Below are positions 1-7,551 of a DNA stretch of 64,000 nucleotides, in pieces. The stretch is from Streptomyces sp. NBC_00247 (GTDB lineage: Bacteria > Actinomycetota > Actinomycetes > Streptomycetales > Streptomycetaceae), in assembly GCF_036188265.1 (NCBI RefSeq), contig NZ_CP108093.1:5352001-5416000 (forward strand). Direction: 5' to 3'. A program made the translations under genes and the position numbers. The notes below the pieces were generated by a model that saw only the letters and a list, made by a program, of their open reading frames with translations, was not told the origin of the DNA and ran no database searches. How positions within the stretch are numbered: the stretch's first letter is position 1; each line of letters begins with the position of its first letter.

Positions 1-285
1 CTCGGAGTCGTAGGCGTCGTTCGAGTCCGGGGCCGTGCCGAGGCCGACCGCGACGACGACGGGGGCCTTGAGGCCACCGGCGGCGGGAACCTTGGTGAGT
101 TCGCCCTCGGCACCGGTGGCGCCCAGGGTCTCCAGGACGGCGGCGAGCTTTCCGTCGAACGCCTTGTCCACGGCCTCGGCGCCCGGGGCGAGCACCGGCC
201 CCTTGGAGCCCTTGGCGAGGCCGACGACGAGTGCGTCGGCGCGCAGCGTCGCCGCACCTGCGGTGCTGAGAGTGAGAGCAGTCAC
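1..285 (-). CDS. pepA: Leucyl aminopeptidase, N-terminal part (runs off window)
   Basis: The first 95 codons of an M17 leucyl aminopeptidase are present; the rest lies left of the window. The product opens MTALTLSTAGAATLRADALV and shows the N-terminal macrodomain-like fold typical of PepA, with an LVVGLAKG strand and the APVVVAVGLG segment. The dinuclear-metal peptidase domain is not in view. I chose the GTG at 285 because the family usually begins just before this TLS strand; the Shine-Dalgarno there is weak. Family knowledge: a cytosolic hexameric exopeptidase that removes N-terminal Leu and similar residues. It is transcribed away from the GH114 lipoprotein gene across about 275 bases. Being partial, catalytic competence cannot be judged. 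Confidence 0.85.
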   Translation of the reverse strand, partial: MTALTLSTAGAATLRADALVVGLAKGSKGPVLAPGAEAVDKAFDGKLAAVLETLGATGAEGELTKVPAAGGLKAPVVVAVGLGTAPDSNDAYDSE

Positions 286-560
286 GGTGGTGAATTCTCG
301 CTTCCGTTGAGTACGTGGAATCGGTCGAGGGGTGGGCCGACCGCGCCCGGCGCATCGTAGACGTGTCCGCAATGCCCGGGGAACGAGCCTACGCGCGCCG
401 TTCGCGCCGAATCACGGCGGTGGTCCCAGTGGTGGGACGTCCGGGCCGGTCAGGGCGGTTCTCGGGGCGAACCGGCCGGTCGCATAGGGTCGTTGTGAGG
501 CAGTGGGTCGAAGGTGCGCCGGGGCGGGTGCGGCGGGTACGGGAACGGGGTCGGGCAACG

Positions 561-1430
561 GTGTACGGGACAAGGCCGGGCCGCACGGTGGCGGTCACCT
601 TCCTGATGGTGTCGCTGCTGCTCTCCGGCTGCACCTCGGGGGAGTCCCGCGAGGCGGGGGCCGAGCGCCCCGTGGCCGGCGCCCCGACGGCCTCCTCGGC
701 CGGGCGCTGGCAGCCGCGGCCCGGCGTGGACTGGCAGTGGCAGCTCTCCGGGCGGCTCGACGCGGGCGTGGACGTACCGGTGTACGACATCGACGGCTTC
801 GACCACGACGCCGCCGCCGTCGCCGGTCTGCACGACCGGGGCCGCAAGGTCATCTGCTACCTCTCCACGGGCGCCCACGAGGACTTCCGCCCGGACGCCG
901 ACGCGTTCCCCGCCTCCGTGCTGGGCAAGGGCAACGGCTGGGAGGGCGAGCGCTGGCTCGACGTCCGGCGCACCGACGTACTGGAGCCCCTGATGGAGGC
1001 CCGGATCGCGATGTGCGCGAAGAAGGGCTTCGACGCCGTGGAGCCGGACAACATGGACGGCTACCGCAACGACACCGGCTTCCCGCTCACCGCCGTCGAC
1101 CAGTTGGCGTACAACCGGCTGATCGCCCGCATCGCGCACCGCCACGGCCTGGCCGTCGGCCTCAAGAACGACCTCGACCAGATCCCCGCGCTCGAACCGG
1201 ACTTCGACTTCGCGGTGAACGAGCAGTGCGCGCAGTACGGGGAGTGCGAGGAGCTGACCCCGTTCGTCGAGGCGGACAAGGCCGTCTTCCACGTCGAGTA
1301 CGAACTCCCGGCCGCCGCGTTCTGCGCCCGCTCGCGTGAACTCGGGCTCAGCTCGCTGGAGAAGAAGTACGAGCTGGGGGTCTGGCGCGAGAGCTGCGCG
1401 ACGGGGACGGGAGCCCCGGCGGGCGCGTGA
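561..1430 (+). CDS. GH114-type glycosidase lipoprotein (endo-alpha-1,4-polygalactosaminidase family)
   Basis: A lipoprotein of 289 residues. A short basic start is followed by a hydrophobic run ending in LLLSGC, a clear lipobox, so the mature protein should be tethered outside the membrane. The body shows the GH114 (TIM-barrel) signature: VDWQWQLSG, VPVYDIDGFD, KVICYLSTGAHEDFRPD, FDAVEPDNMDGY and GLAVGLKNDLDQ. Family members cleave alpha-1,4-galactosaminidic bonds of exopolysaccharides; the natural substrate here is inferred only. The frame stays open upstream to 315, but starting at the GTG at 561 puts the signal peptide directly at the N-terminus, so I prefer it. A TAGGGT hexamer at 485-490 is a possible -10 element. 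The 286-560 gap shows no other gene. Confidence 0.8.
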   Translation: MYGTRPGRTVAVTFLMVSLLLSGCTSGESREAGAERPVAGAPTASSAGRWQPRPGVDWQWQLSGRLDAGVDVPVYDIDGFDHDAAAVAGLHDRGRKVICYLSTGAHEDFRPDADAFPASVLGKGNGWEGERWLDVRRTDVLEPLMEARIAMCAKKGFDAVEPDNMDGYRNDTGFPLTAVDQLAYNRLIARIAHRHGLAVGLKNDLDQIPALEPDFDFAVNEQCAQYGECEELTPFVEADKAVFHVEYELPAAAFCARSRELGLSSLEKKYELGVWRESCATGTGAPAGA

Positions 1431-1530
1431 ACCGCCGCGGGACCGTACCGCCCGGCCGCGCCTCCTCCCCGGCCCGGTGAGGCTTCGCCGGTACGGCTCC
1501 GATCGCGGGCCCGGCCCGTACGGTCCCGCG

Positions 1531-2319
1531 TCAGCCGAGTGCCAGCACCACCAGCGCCGTCGTCGTCGCCGTCTCCTCCACCGCGCCGAACACGTCCCCC
1601 GTCACCCCGCCGAACCGCCGCACGCAGTGCCGCAGCAGCGCCTCGGACGTCCCGAGCGCGAGCAGCGCGGCGAGTGCGTGGTGCGCCACCCCGCCCGCCC
1701 CGCCGGCCAGGCCCGCCGCCGCGCAGGCCGCGACCGCGGCCACCGCGACCGGGACCGCCCGCGGCACGGGAACCGTGCCGGCCACCACGGCGCCCAGCCC
1801 CTCCGGACGGGCCGCAGGTACGCCCCGGCGGGAGGCCAGGGTCAGCGCGAGACGGGCGGCGACGGCGGCCACCACCGTGCCCGCCGCACCCTCGGCCCAG
1901 CCGCGCCCGTAGAGCTCGTAGCCGGCGGCGACCTGGGCCAGCAGGACGAAGAGCAGGGTGATCACGCCGAACGGCCCGATGTCCGACTGCTTCATGATCC
2001 GCAGCGCGTCCTCGGCCGGCTTGCCGCTGCCGAGCCCGTCCGCCGTGTCCGCGAGGCCGTCCAGATGGAGACCCCGGGTGAGCGCGGCCGGTACGGCGGC
2101 GGAGGCGACCGCGGCGAGCAGCGGACCCGAACCGCACAGCAGCGCCAGCGAACCCAGTCCCGCCGCGAGCAGCCCCACCACGAGCCCGGCGAGCGGCGCG
2201 CAGAGCATGCCCGCGCGAGCGGCCGTACGGTCCCAGCGGGTGACGCGGACGGGCAGCACGGTGAGGGTGCCGAAGGCGAAACGGAGGCCGTGGCTGTTCA
2301 GGGAGTTCACCGCGAGCAC
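1531..2319 (-). CDS. cobS: Adenosylcobinamide-GDP ribazoletransferase (cobalamin synthase)
   Basis: An integral membrane enzyme of 262 residues that joins adenosylcobinamide-GDP to alpha-ribazole, the last joining step of cobalamin assembly. The sequence has the CobS hallmarks: FAFGTLTVLPV near the start, the acidic metal-binding stretch GLHLDGLADTADGLG, then MKQSDIGPFGV, with several hydrophobic helices after them. The GTG at 2319 is chosen because GAGAGG lies 7 bases ahead; a second GTG three codons on lacks good spacing. The other late-pathway genes cobT and cobU lie within 5 kb on the same strand but are separated by oppositely oriented genes, so this is not a simple operon. No cobalamin riboswitch is visible upstream. 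Confidence 0.9.
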   Translation of the reverse strand: MLAVNSLNSHGLRFAFGTLTVLPVRVTRWDRTAARAGMLCAPLAGLVVGLLAAGLGSLALLCGSGPLLAAVASAAVPAALTRGLHLDGLADTADGLGSGKPAEDALRIMKQSDIGPFGVITLLFVLLAQVAAGYELYGRGWAEGAAGTVVAAVAARLALTLASRRGVPAARPEGLGAVVAGTVPVPRAVPVAVAAVAACAAAGLAGGAGGVAHHALAALLALGTSEALLRHCVRRFGGVTGDVFGAVEETATTTALVVLALG

Positions 2320-2437
2320 GTTAGCGCCTCTCGCCGGGCGGCCCGGTCCGGGCGGAAGCCCCAGCCCGCGCGCAAGGCTGCCCGATCGGACAAGATGTGA
2401 CGAATGCGTACAAGAGGTTCGGCCGGGAGAGGGTGGC

Positions 2438-3199
2438 ATGGGTCACTGGTGGCACACCAACATCACCGAACCGGGAAAACTGCCGCTGCTCCTCGCGCTG
2501 GCCGCCTTCGTGCTGACCTTCGCCATCACCCGCACCGTCACCCGCATGATCCGGGCCGGGAAGGGACCGTTCCGCAACATCACACCCGGCGGGGTCCACG
2601 TCCACCACGTCGTCCCCGGGGTGGTGCTCTCCGTCCTCGGCGGCTTCGGCGCCGTCGCCAGCGGCCAGCACGGCATCACCGCGATGGTCTTCGCGGTGAT
2701 CTTCGGGGTCGGGGCGGGCCTGGTGCTGGACGAGTTCGCGCTGATCCTGCACCTGGACGACGTCTACTGGACGGAACAGGGCCGCCAGAGCGTGGAGATG
2801 GTCGTGCTGACCACCTCGCTCGTGGTGCTGGCCCTCGCGGGCTTCTCGCCCCTCGGGGTGAACGAACTGACGGACGAACAGGAGAGCGGCCGGCTCGGCC
2901 TCGTCCTGACCATGGTCGTCAACTTCCTCTTCGTCCTGGTCACGCTCTTCAAGGGCAAGGCGCGGATGGCGGTCGTCGGCGTCCTCGTCCCCTTCGTCGC
3001 GGTGATCGGCGCCCTCCGGCTGGCCCGCCCCGCCTCACCGTGGGCCAAGCGCTTCTACGGCCGCCGCCACCGGGCCCGCGCCCGCGCGGTGCTGCGCGCC
3101 TACCACCACGACGTGCGATGGGCCGGGCCCCGCCGCAAGTTCCAGGACCTGATCGGCGGGGCCCCGGACCGGGTACCGCTGCCCGGCCCGAAACCCTGA
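2438..3199 (+). CDS. Integral membrane protein of unknown function
   Basis: A 253-residue membrane protein, conserved in type among streptomycetes as far as I recognise it, but with no function I can name. It shows about five to six hydrophobic helices: one at residues 15-33, a pair around 60-105, one near 125-145, and two at about 165-205. A loop reads NITPGGVHVHHVVPG, rich in histidine, and the following DEFALILHLDDVYW segment is acidic; together they could bind a metal or form an active site at the membrane face, which is inference. The tail after residue 210 is basic. A strong GGGAGAGGG Shine-Dalgarno precedes the ATG. It ends 12 bases from the end of convergent cobT. Confidence 0.75.
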   Translation: MGHWWHTNITEPGKLPLLLALAAFVLTFAITRTVTRMIRAGKGPFRNITPGGVHVHHVVPGVVLSVLGGFGAVASGQHGITAMVFAVIFGVGAGLVLDEFALILHLDDVYWTEQGRQSVEMVVLTTSLVVLALAGFSPLGVNELTDEQESGRLGLVLTMVVNFLFVLVTLFKGKARMAVVGVLVPFVAVIGALRLARPASPWAKRFYGRRHRARARAVLRAYHHDVRWAGPRRKFQDLIGGAPDRVPLPGPKP

Positions 3200-3211
3200 C
3201 CCGGCAGCCGC

Positions 3212-4336
3212 TCAGAGGGCCGGGTCCGCCACGACGTCGTCCCGCTCGCCGTCCCGCTCCTCGGCAGAGTCCTCGGCAGGGCCCTCGACGGGCTTCTCCG
3301 GCTCCCGCTCCGGCAGCTCGGCGGCGAACGCGGCGGCGGCCCGCACCAGCGGGAGGGCCAGCAGCGCGCCCGTACCCTCGCCGACCGTGACCTTGTGGTC
3401 GAGCAGCGGCGTCAGCGCCATCCGGTCCAGCGCCTTCGCCTGCGCCGGCTCACCGCTCGCGTGCCCGGCCAGCCACCAGTCGGGTGCCCGGAACGCGGCC
3501 CGCTGCGCCACCAGCGCGCAGGCCGCCGAGACCACACCGTCCAGGACCACCGGGAGCCGGCGCACCGCGCACTGGAGGAGGAACCCGGTCATCGCGGCGA
3601 GATCAGCGCCGCCCACCGCAGCCAGCAGCTCCACCTGGTCCCCGAGGACCGGACGGGCCCGGCGCAGCGAGTCCCGGACCGCGGCGCACTTGCGCATCCA
3701 CGCCAGGTCGTCGATCCCCGCGCCTCCACGTCCGGTCACCACCGAGGCGTCGGTACCGCACAGCGCGGCGATCAGGGTGGCCGCCGCCGTCGTGCCGCCC
3801 ACACTGAGGTCGCCCAGCACCACCAGGTCGGTACCGGAGTCGGCCTCCTCGTCCGCGATCCGGATGCCCAGCCGTACGGCCTCGGCAGCCTCCTCGGCGG
3901 TCAGGGCGTCCTCGACGTCGATCCGCCCGGTCCCGCGCCGCACCCGGCCGCGTACGACGGACTCCGGCAGCAGCTCCGGGTCGCAGTCCAGACCGGCGTC
4001 GACGATCCGCACCGGCACCGAGAAGCTCCGGGCCAGCACCGCCAGCGGGCTGGCCCCGTCCAGGGTGGCGCGGACCAGCTCGTACGCGCTCCCCGGGGCG
4101 CGCCCGGAGACGCCCAGTTCGGCGACCTTGTGGTCACCCGCGAAGAGCACCACGCGCGGCTGTTCCACGGGCCGGACCGGCACGGACTGCTGCGCGGCGG
4201 ACAGCCACTCGCCCAGTTCGTCGAGCCGGCCGAGCGCGCCGGGAGGGACGATCAGCCGTCCCCGGCGTTCCTCGGCGTCGCGCCGCACACCGCCGTCGGG
4301 GCGCTCGATCAGGTCGGAGAAGTCGTCCAGGTTCAC
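3212..4336 (-). CDS. cobT: Nicotinate-nucleotide--dimethylbenzimidazole phosphoribosyltransferase
   Basis: Makes alpha-ribazole 5'-phosphate from nicotinate mononucleotide and 5,6-dimethylbenzimidazole for the lower ligand of cobalamin. At 374 residues it is near the family length, with an acidic Glu/Asp-rich C-terminal tail of about 35 residues added. Recognisable landmarks are VVLFAGDHKVAELGVS, VVLGDLSVGGTTAAA, GRGGAGIDDLAWMRK, VVLDGVVSAACALVA and VGEGTGALLALPL; the last carries the catalytic glutamate described for Salmonella CobT. Start is the GTG at 4336. The leader contains a perfect 9-bp inverted repeat (4372-4380 with 4382-4390) and a 9-bp direct repeat (4399 and 4410), possible regulatory sites. 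No cobalamin-riboswitch B12 box was seen. Confidence 0.92.
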   Translation of the reverse strand: MNLDDFSDLIERPDGGVRRDAEERRGRLIVPPGALGRLDELGEWLSAAQQSVPVRPVEQPRVVLFAGDHKVAELGVSGRAPGSAYELVRATLDGASPLAVLARSFSVPVRIVDAGLDCDPELLPESVVRGRVRRGTGRIDVEDALTAEEAAEAVRLGIRIADEEADSGTDLVVLGDLSVGGTTAAATLIAALCGTDASVVTGRGGAGIDDLAWMRKCAAVRDSLRRARPVLGDQVELLAAVGGADLAAMTGFLLQCAVRRLPVVLDGVVSAACALVAQRAAFRAPDWWLAGHASGEPAQAKALDRMALTPLLDHKVTVGEGTGALLALPLVRAAAAFAAELPEREPEKPVEGPAEDSAEERDGERDDVVADPAL

Positions 4337-4635
4337 GGAGGTCTGCCTCGCGGGTCGTTGCGTCGGGGGCCGGAGCCCGCTGCGGGCTCCCTGCGGAACA
4401 GTATCCGGACAGTATCCGCCGCATCCTTCCCCCGAAGGTCCGCGAGGGCACCCGCCGGGGAACCCGCCCGCGAGGTCCCGGCGCGCGGGGCCCCGGGCCC
4501 GTGGGAGAGCCCGCCGGGGAGATTGCCACCGCCCGCCTCTGGCCGCGTGGAGCTACCCGGCGGTATACAAGCTCCGTCGTGTCGTGCGGTGTCGGTTTCG
4601 CGCGGCGGTGTCCAGGTCCCACGGGAGGAACAGGC
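4337..4635. other. Divergent intergenic region between cobT and the SGNH hydrolase gene
   Basis: About 300 bases without a gene. It holds the 9-bp inverted repeat 4372-4390 next to the cobT start, and two copies of cagtatccg at 4399-4407 and 4410-4418, eleven bases apart start to start. On the other side lies the GGGAGGAA Shine-Dalgarno of the hydrolase. No riboswitch or small reading frame with good support was found. Confidence 0.5.
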
Positions 4636-5640
4636 ATGGCGGAAAGCGGACGTGCGGGTACGGGGCGGGCGGCGCGGCGCCGGGCACGGGCGATGGCGGT
4701 GGGGGCCGTGCTCGGGAGCTGCGCACTGCTCGTGGCCGCGGTGACGCCGGCCGCCGCGCACGGCAGGGCCGCCGGGCACGGGGACCTTGGGCACTCCGGC
4801 GCCGGGCACGGCGACGGCAAGGGCCACGGAGGCTCCGGCCACGGGGGCGGCAACGGGCACGGAGGGGCTCCGGCGCGCGGCCCGCGTTACGTCGCCCTCG
4901 GTGACTCGTACACGTCGGGGCCCGTCATCCCCCCGCAGGTCGACCCCGGTTGTGCCCGCTCCGCCCGCAACTACCCCTCCCTGGTCGCGGAGCGGAGAGA
5001 CGCGTCCGCGTTCGTGGACGTGAGCTGCGGCGGTGCGACGACCCAACAGATGTGGACCGCGCAGGGCACCAACCCCCCGCAGTTGGAGGCGCTCCGGCAC
5101 GACACCGGTCTCGTCACGCTGCAAATAGGCGGCAACGACGTCGGGTTCGGGTCGATCATCGCCACCTGCGCCGGTCTGGGCGTCCAGGACCCGGCGGGCG
5201 ATCCCTGCCGGAGCCACTACACGGCCTTGGGGACGGACCAGCTGACCGAAGCCGTCGCGCTGACCGCCCCGAAGATCGAGCGCGTGCTGCGCGCCGTGCA
5301 CGCGCGGTCGCCGCACGCCCGGGTGCTGGTCGTCGGGTACCCCGATCTGCTGCCCGACGACGGCAGCGGCTGCTTCCCCGCCGTGCCCTTCGCGGCCGGG
5401 GACTTCCCCTATCTGCGCGACACCGAGAAGCGGCTCAACGCGATGCTCCGCGAGGTGGCCGTCCGCAACCGCGCCGAGTACGTCGACACCTACGGACCCA
5501 CCGTCGGGCACGACATGTGCGAGGCGCCCGAGAACCGCTGGATCGAGCCGCTCGTGCCGGCCGCGCCCGCGGCTCCCGCCCACCCGAACGCCAAGGGCGA
5601 GCAGGCCATGGCGACCGCCGTACTGAACCGGCTGAGATAG
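4636..5640 (+). CDS. Secreted SGNH/GDSL-family lipase or esterase
   Basis: A 334-residue secreted hydrolase. An Arg-rich N-terminus and hydrophobic core end at TPAAAHG, a good signal-peptidase site near residue 41. Next comes a low-complexity Gly/His-rich linker at about residues 42-78 (repeats like GHGGSGHGGGNGHGG) that may be flexible or bind metal. The SGNH fold follows: block I VALGDSYTSG with nucleophile Ser91, GG in the block II region, block III GGNDVGFG, and the late Asp/His block AHPNAKGEQ. Six cysteines in the mature domain fit the three disulfides of Streptomyces secreted lipases of this family. Start is the ATG with GGGAGGAA ahead. Exact substrate cannot be read from sequence. Confidence 0.88.
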   Translation: MAESGRAGTGRAARRRARAMAVGAVLGSCALLVAAVTPAAAHGRAAGHGDLGHSGAGHGDGKGHGGSGHGGGNGHGGAPARGPRYVALGDSYTSGPVIPPQVDPGCARSARNYPSLVAERRDASAFVDVSCGGATTQQMWTAQGTNPPQLEALRHDTGLVTLQIGGNDVGFGSIIATCAGLGVQDPAGDPCRSHYTALGTDQLTEAVALTAPKIERVLRAVHARSPHARVLVVGYPDLLPDDGSGCFPAVPFAAGDFPYLRDTEKRLNAMLREVAVRNRAEYVDTYGPTVGHDMCEAPENRWIEPLVPAAPAAPAHPNAKGEQAMATAVLNRLR

Positions 5641-5746
5641 CTCGGACAGGGGCCGGGCGCGACTCGGCGGCGCGGCCGAACGCCGCCCGGCCCACGCCCG
5701 GCCGCCCACCGCTTCGCCCACGCCCGGCGTACCACCGGGAGAGTCC

Positions 5747-6949
5747 TCAGCCGCGCAGCACCACCGGCAGGCCCGCGACGACCAGCAGCACCGTCTCGCA
5801 CTCCGCCGCGAACGCCGCGTTCAGCCGCCCCAGCTCGTCACGGAACCGCCGTCCCGCCGCCGTCGCCGGGACCACGCCCGAACCCACCTCGTTCGTCACC
5901 GCCACCACGGTCCGCGAGGTCTCCCGCACGGCGGCGACCAGCTCCGCGACCCGCGCCCGCAGCGCCTTCTCGCCGCCGGCCGCCCACCGGCCGTCGTCCC
6001 AGGCGTCCACCCGGTCCATCGCGTCGGTCAGCCAGAGCGAGAGGCAGTCGATCAGCAGTGGCGGCCCGTCCGCCCGCAGCAGCTCCGCGACCTCGCAGGT
6101 CTCCTCGGTGCGCCAGGCGGACGGCCGGCGCTCCCGGTGCAGCCCGACGCGTGCCGCCCACTCGGTGTCCCCGTCCCGCCGCCCGCCCGTCGCCACGTAC
6201 ACCACGTCGGGGAAGGTCTCCAGCCGCAGCTCCGCCTCCACCGACTTCCCCGACCGGGCGCCCCCGGTCACCAGGGTGCGGCGGGGCACCCCGGGGAGGG
6301 GGAGGTACTCCCCGGCCACCAGCGTCGTCCCGTCGGGCACCGCCCGGGCCCCGGCCGCCGCGAGCCGGCGGTCCAGCTCGGCCCCGGGCGGGGCGTCGTG
6401 GTCCAGGTGGACGGCGACGACCTCGGTGGCCGGCCCGACCGCGTCCACCGCGCGCAGCCGGGCCAGCGCGTCGGGCCGCCCCACCACATCGCCGACCACC
6501 AGGTCGTACGGCTCCGGGAACGGCTCGGCGAGCCCGGCCGGAGCGGCGCCCTGCGGCAGGTACAGCAGCCGATCTCCGGCGGGGGAGGTGACCTCGTACC
6601 CCGTGCCCGGCGCGTCCATCGGCACCGCCCGCACCCGGTGCCCGCTGATCAGCGTCAGCACCTGTCCGTCCGGTACCCGGCCCGCCCGGGGGAGCCCGGG
6701 GGGCAGCTCGACCGGCGGACCGTTCTGGGGGCGGGTCAGCAGCACCTGGCGCACCCCCGCCAGTGAGTGACCCGCCCGGGCGGCTGCGAGCGCCGCGCCC
6801 GGGGTGAGGTCGAGCAGCACGGCGTCGTCGACCAACAGGGCCGTCGTGGCCCGCGCGGACCCGCCGCGGGCGGTCGCGCACACGGCGCAGGGGCAGTCGG
6901 GCCGCGGCAGCCCGCCGGGGGCTCCGGTGCCGAGGAGAGTCAGTTCCAC
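5747..6949 (-). CDS. cobU: Bifunctional adenosylcobinamide kinase/guanylyltransferase with N-terminal degenerate metallo-beta-lactamase-like domain
   Basis: A 400-residue two-part protein. Residues from about 225 are CobU: P-loop GGARSGKS at 229-236, the HRERRPSAWRTEE stretch with the histidine that is guanylylated, LLIDCLSLWLTD and VTNEVGSGVVP. This half phosphorylates adenosylcobinamide and then converts it to adenosylcobinamide-GDP. Residues 1-220 resemble a metallo-beta-lactamase-fold protein (ELTLLGTGAPGG, CPCAVC, VVAVHLDHD), but where the HxHxDH metal motif belongs the sequence reads TRPQNG at about 72-77. The domain therefore probably lacks the usual metal site. The GTG at 6949 has GCAGGA 7 bases ahead. 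The fusion is, to my knowledge, common in Streptomyces; the role of the first half is unknown. Confidence 0.9.
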   Translation of the reverse strand: MELTLLGTGAPGGLPRPDCPCAVCATARGGSARATTALLVDDAVLLDLTPGAALAAARAGHSLAGVRQVLLTRPQNGPPVELPPGLPRAGRVPDGQVLTLISGHRVRAVPMDAPGTGYEVTSPAGDRLLYLPQGAAPAGLAEPFPEPYDLVVGDVVGRPDALARLRAVDAVGPATEVVAVHLDHDAPPGAELDRRLAAAGARAVPDGTTLVAGEYLPLPGVPRRTLVTGGARSGKSVEAELRLETFPDVVYVATGGRRDGDTEWAARVGLHRERRPSAWRTEETCEVAELLRADGPPLLIDCLSLWLTDAMDRVDAWDDGRWAAGGEKALRARVAELVAAVRETSRTVVAVTNEVGSGVVPATAAGRRFRDELGRLNAAFAAECETVLLVVAGLPVVLRG

Positions 6950-7157
6950 ACCATGATCCTGCCGCGTGCGCGCCGGGCGTGCGCGCCCGGCCGCGCCCGC
7001 GAGACACGCCACGGGCCCCCGGCGGGCCGCGCGGCCTTCCTCCGGGGCCCGCGGGGCCGGTTCCCGGCCCCCGCGGCGGCAATGTTCCCGACGATCGCGG
7101 CAGGATCGCGGGTGGAGGCCCTAGGCTCGGGGCAGCATCAGGACCCAGGAGGCTGAC

Positions 7158-7442
7158 ATGGCGTGGACGTGGCGGTTCGAGAAGTCCGACGGTACGGAGA
7201 CGGAGCCGGCGTTGCAGCCGGAGGAATTCACGACGCAGGGTGACGCGGAGTCCTGGATCGGCGAGTTCTGGAAGGAACTCCTGGACGGCGGGGCGGACCA
7301 GGTGACGCTCTTCGACGACTCCACGAAGATCTACGGCCCGATGAGCCTCCACGCGGAACCCGACCCGGCTCCGGAGCCCGAACCCGAGCCCTCCGGCACC
7401 GAGGCGGCGGCGGACCCCGGCCCGGACGCGGAGACCGTCTGA
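7158..7442 (+). CDS. Small conserved protein of unknown function
   Basis: A 94-residue soluble protein that I cannot assign to a function. The first 65 residues (starting MAWTWRFEKSDG, then SWIGEFWKELLDGG, VTLFDD, YGPMSL) look like a compact alpha/beta domain; the last 30 are acidic and proline-rich with a PEPEPEP run, likely disordered. A near-perfect AGGAGG lies 6 bases ahead of the ATG and the reading frame has strong Streptomyces codon bias, so it is very likely expressed. It stands alone: a strong hairpin follows it, and the gene before it runs the other way. Confidence 0.8.
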   Translation: MAWTWRFEKSDGTETEPALQPEEFTTQGDAESWIGEFWKELLDGGADQVTLFDDSTKIYGPMSLHAEPDPAPEPEPEPSGTEAAADPGPDAETV

Positions 7443-7444
7443 CC

Positions 7445-7494
7445 GTACGGGAGCGGGCGGCCCCGGGAACCTCCCGGACCGCCCGCTCCCGTAC
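7445..7494. terminator. Hairpin terminator between convergent genes
   Basis: Perfect 16-bp arms (7445-7460 and 7479-7494) just after the stop codon of the small protein. It faces the protease gene coming from the other side, so it could serve both strands. No long T tract, as is usual in this GC-rich group. Confidence 0.7.
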
Positions 7495-7551
7495 CGTCCC
7501 GCTCCTGGACGCCCGCGGCCTCCGCGGCGGCCGCTCCCGTGACCGGCGGGG

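Noticed and set aside
315..560. N-terminal extension of the GH114 protein
   Set aside because: The frame is open, but the residues are Arg-rich without structure and would bury the lipoprotein signal; the GTG at 561 is more sensible.
4337..4635. Cobalamin riboswitch upstream of cobT
   Set aside because: No B12-box-like core (GCCACTG) or matching folds were seen; only short inverted and direct repeats.
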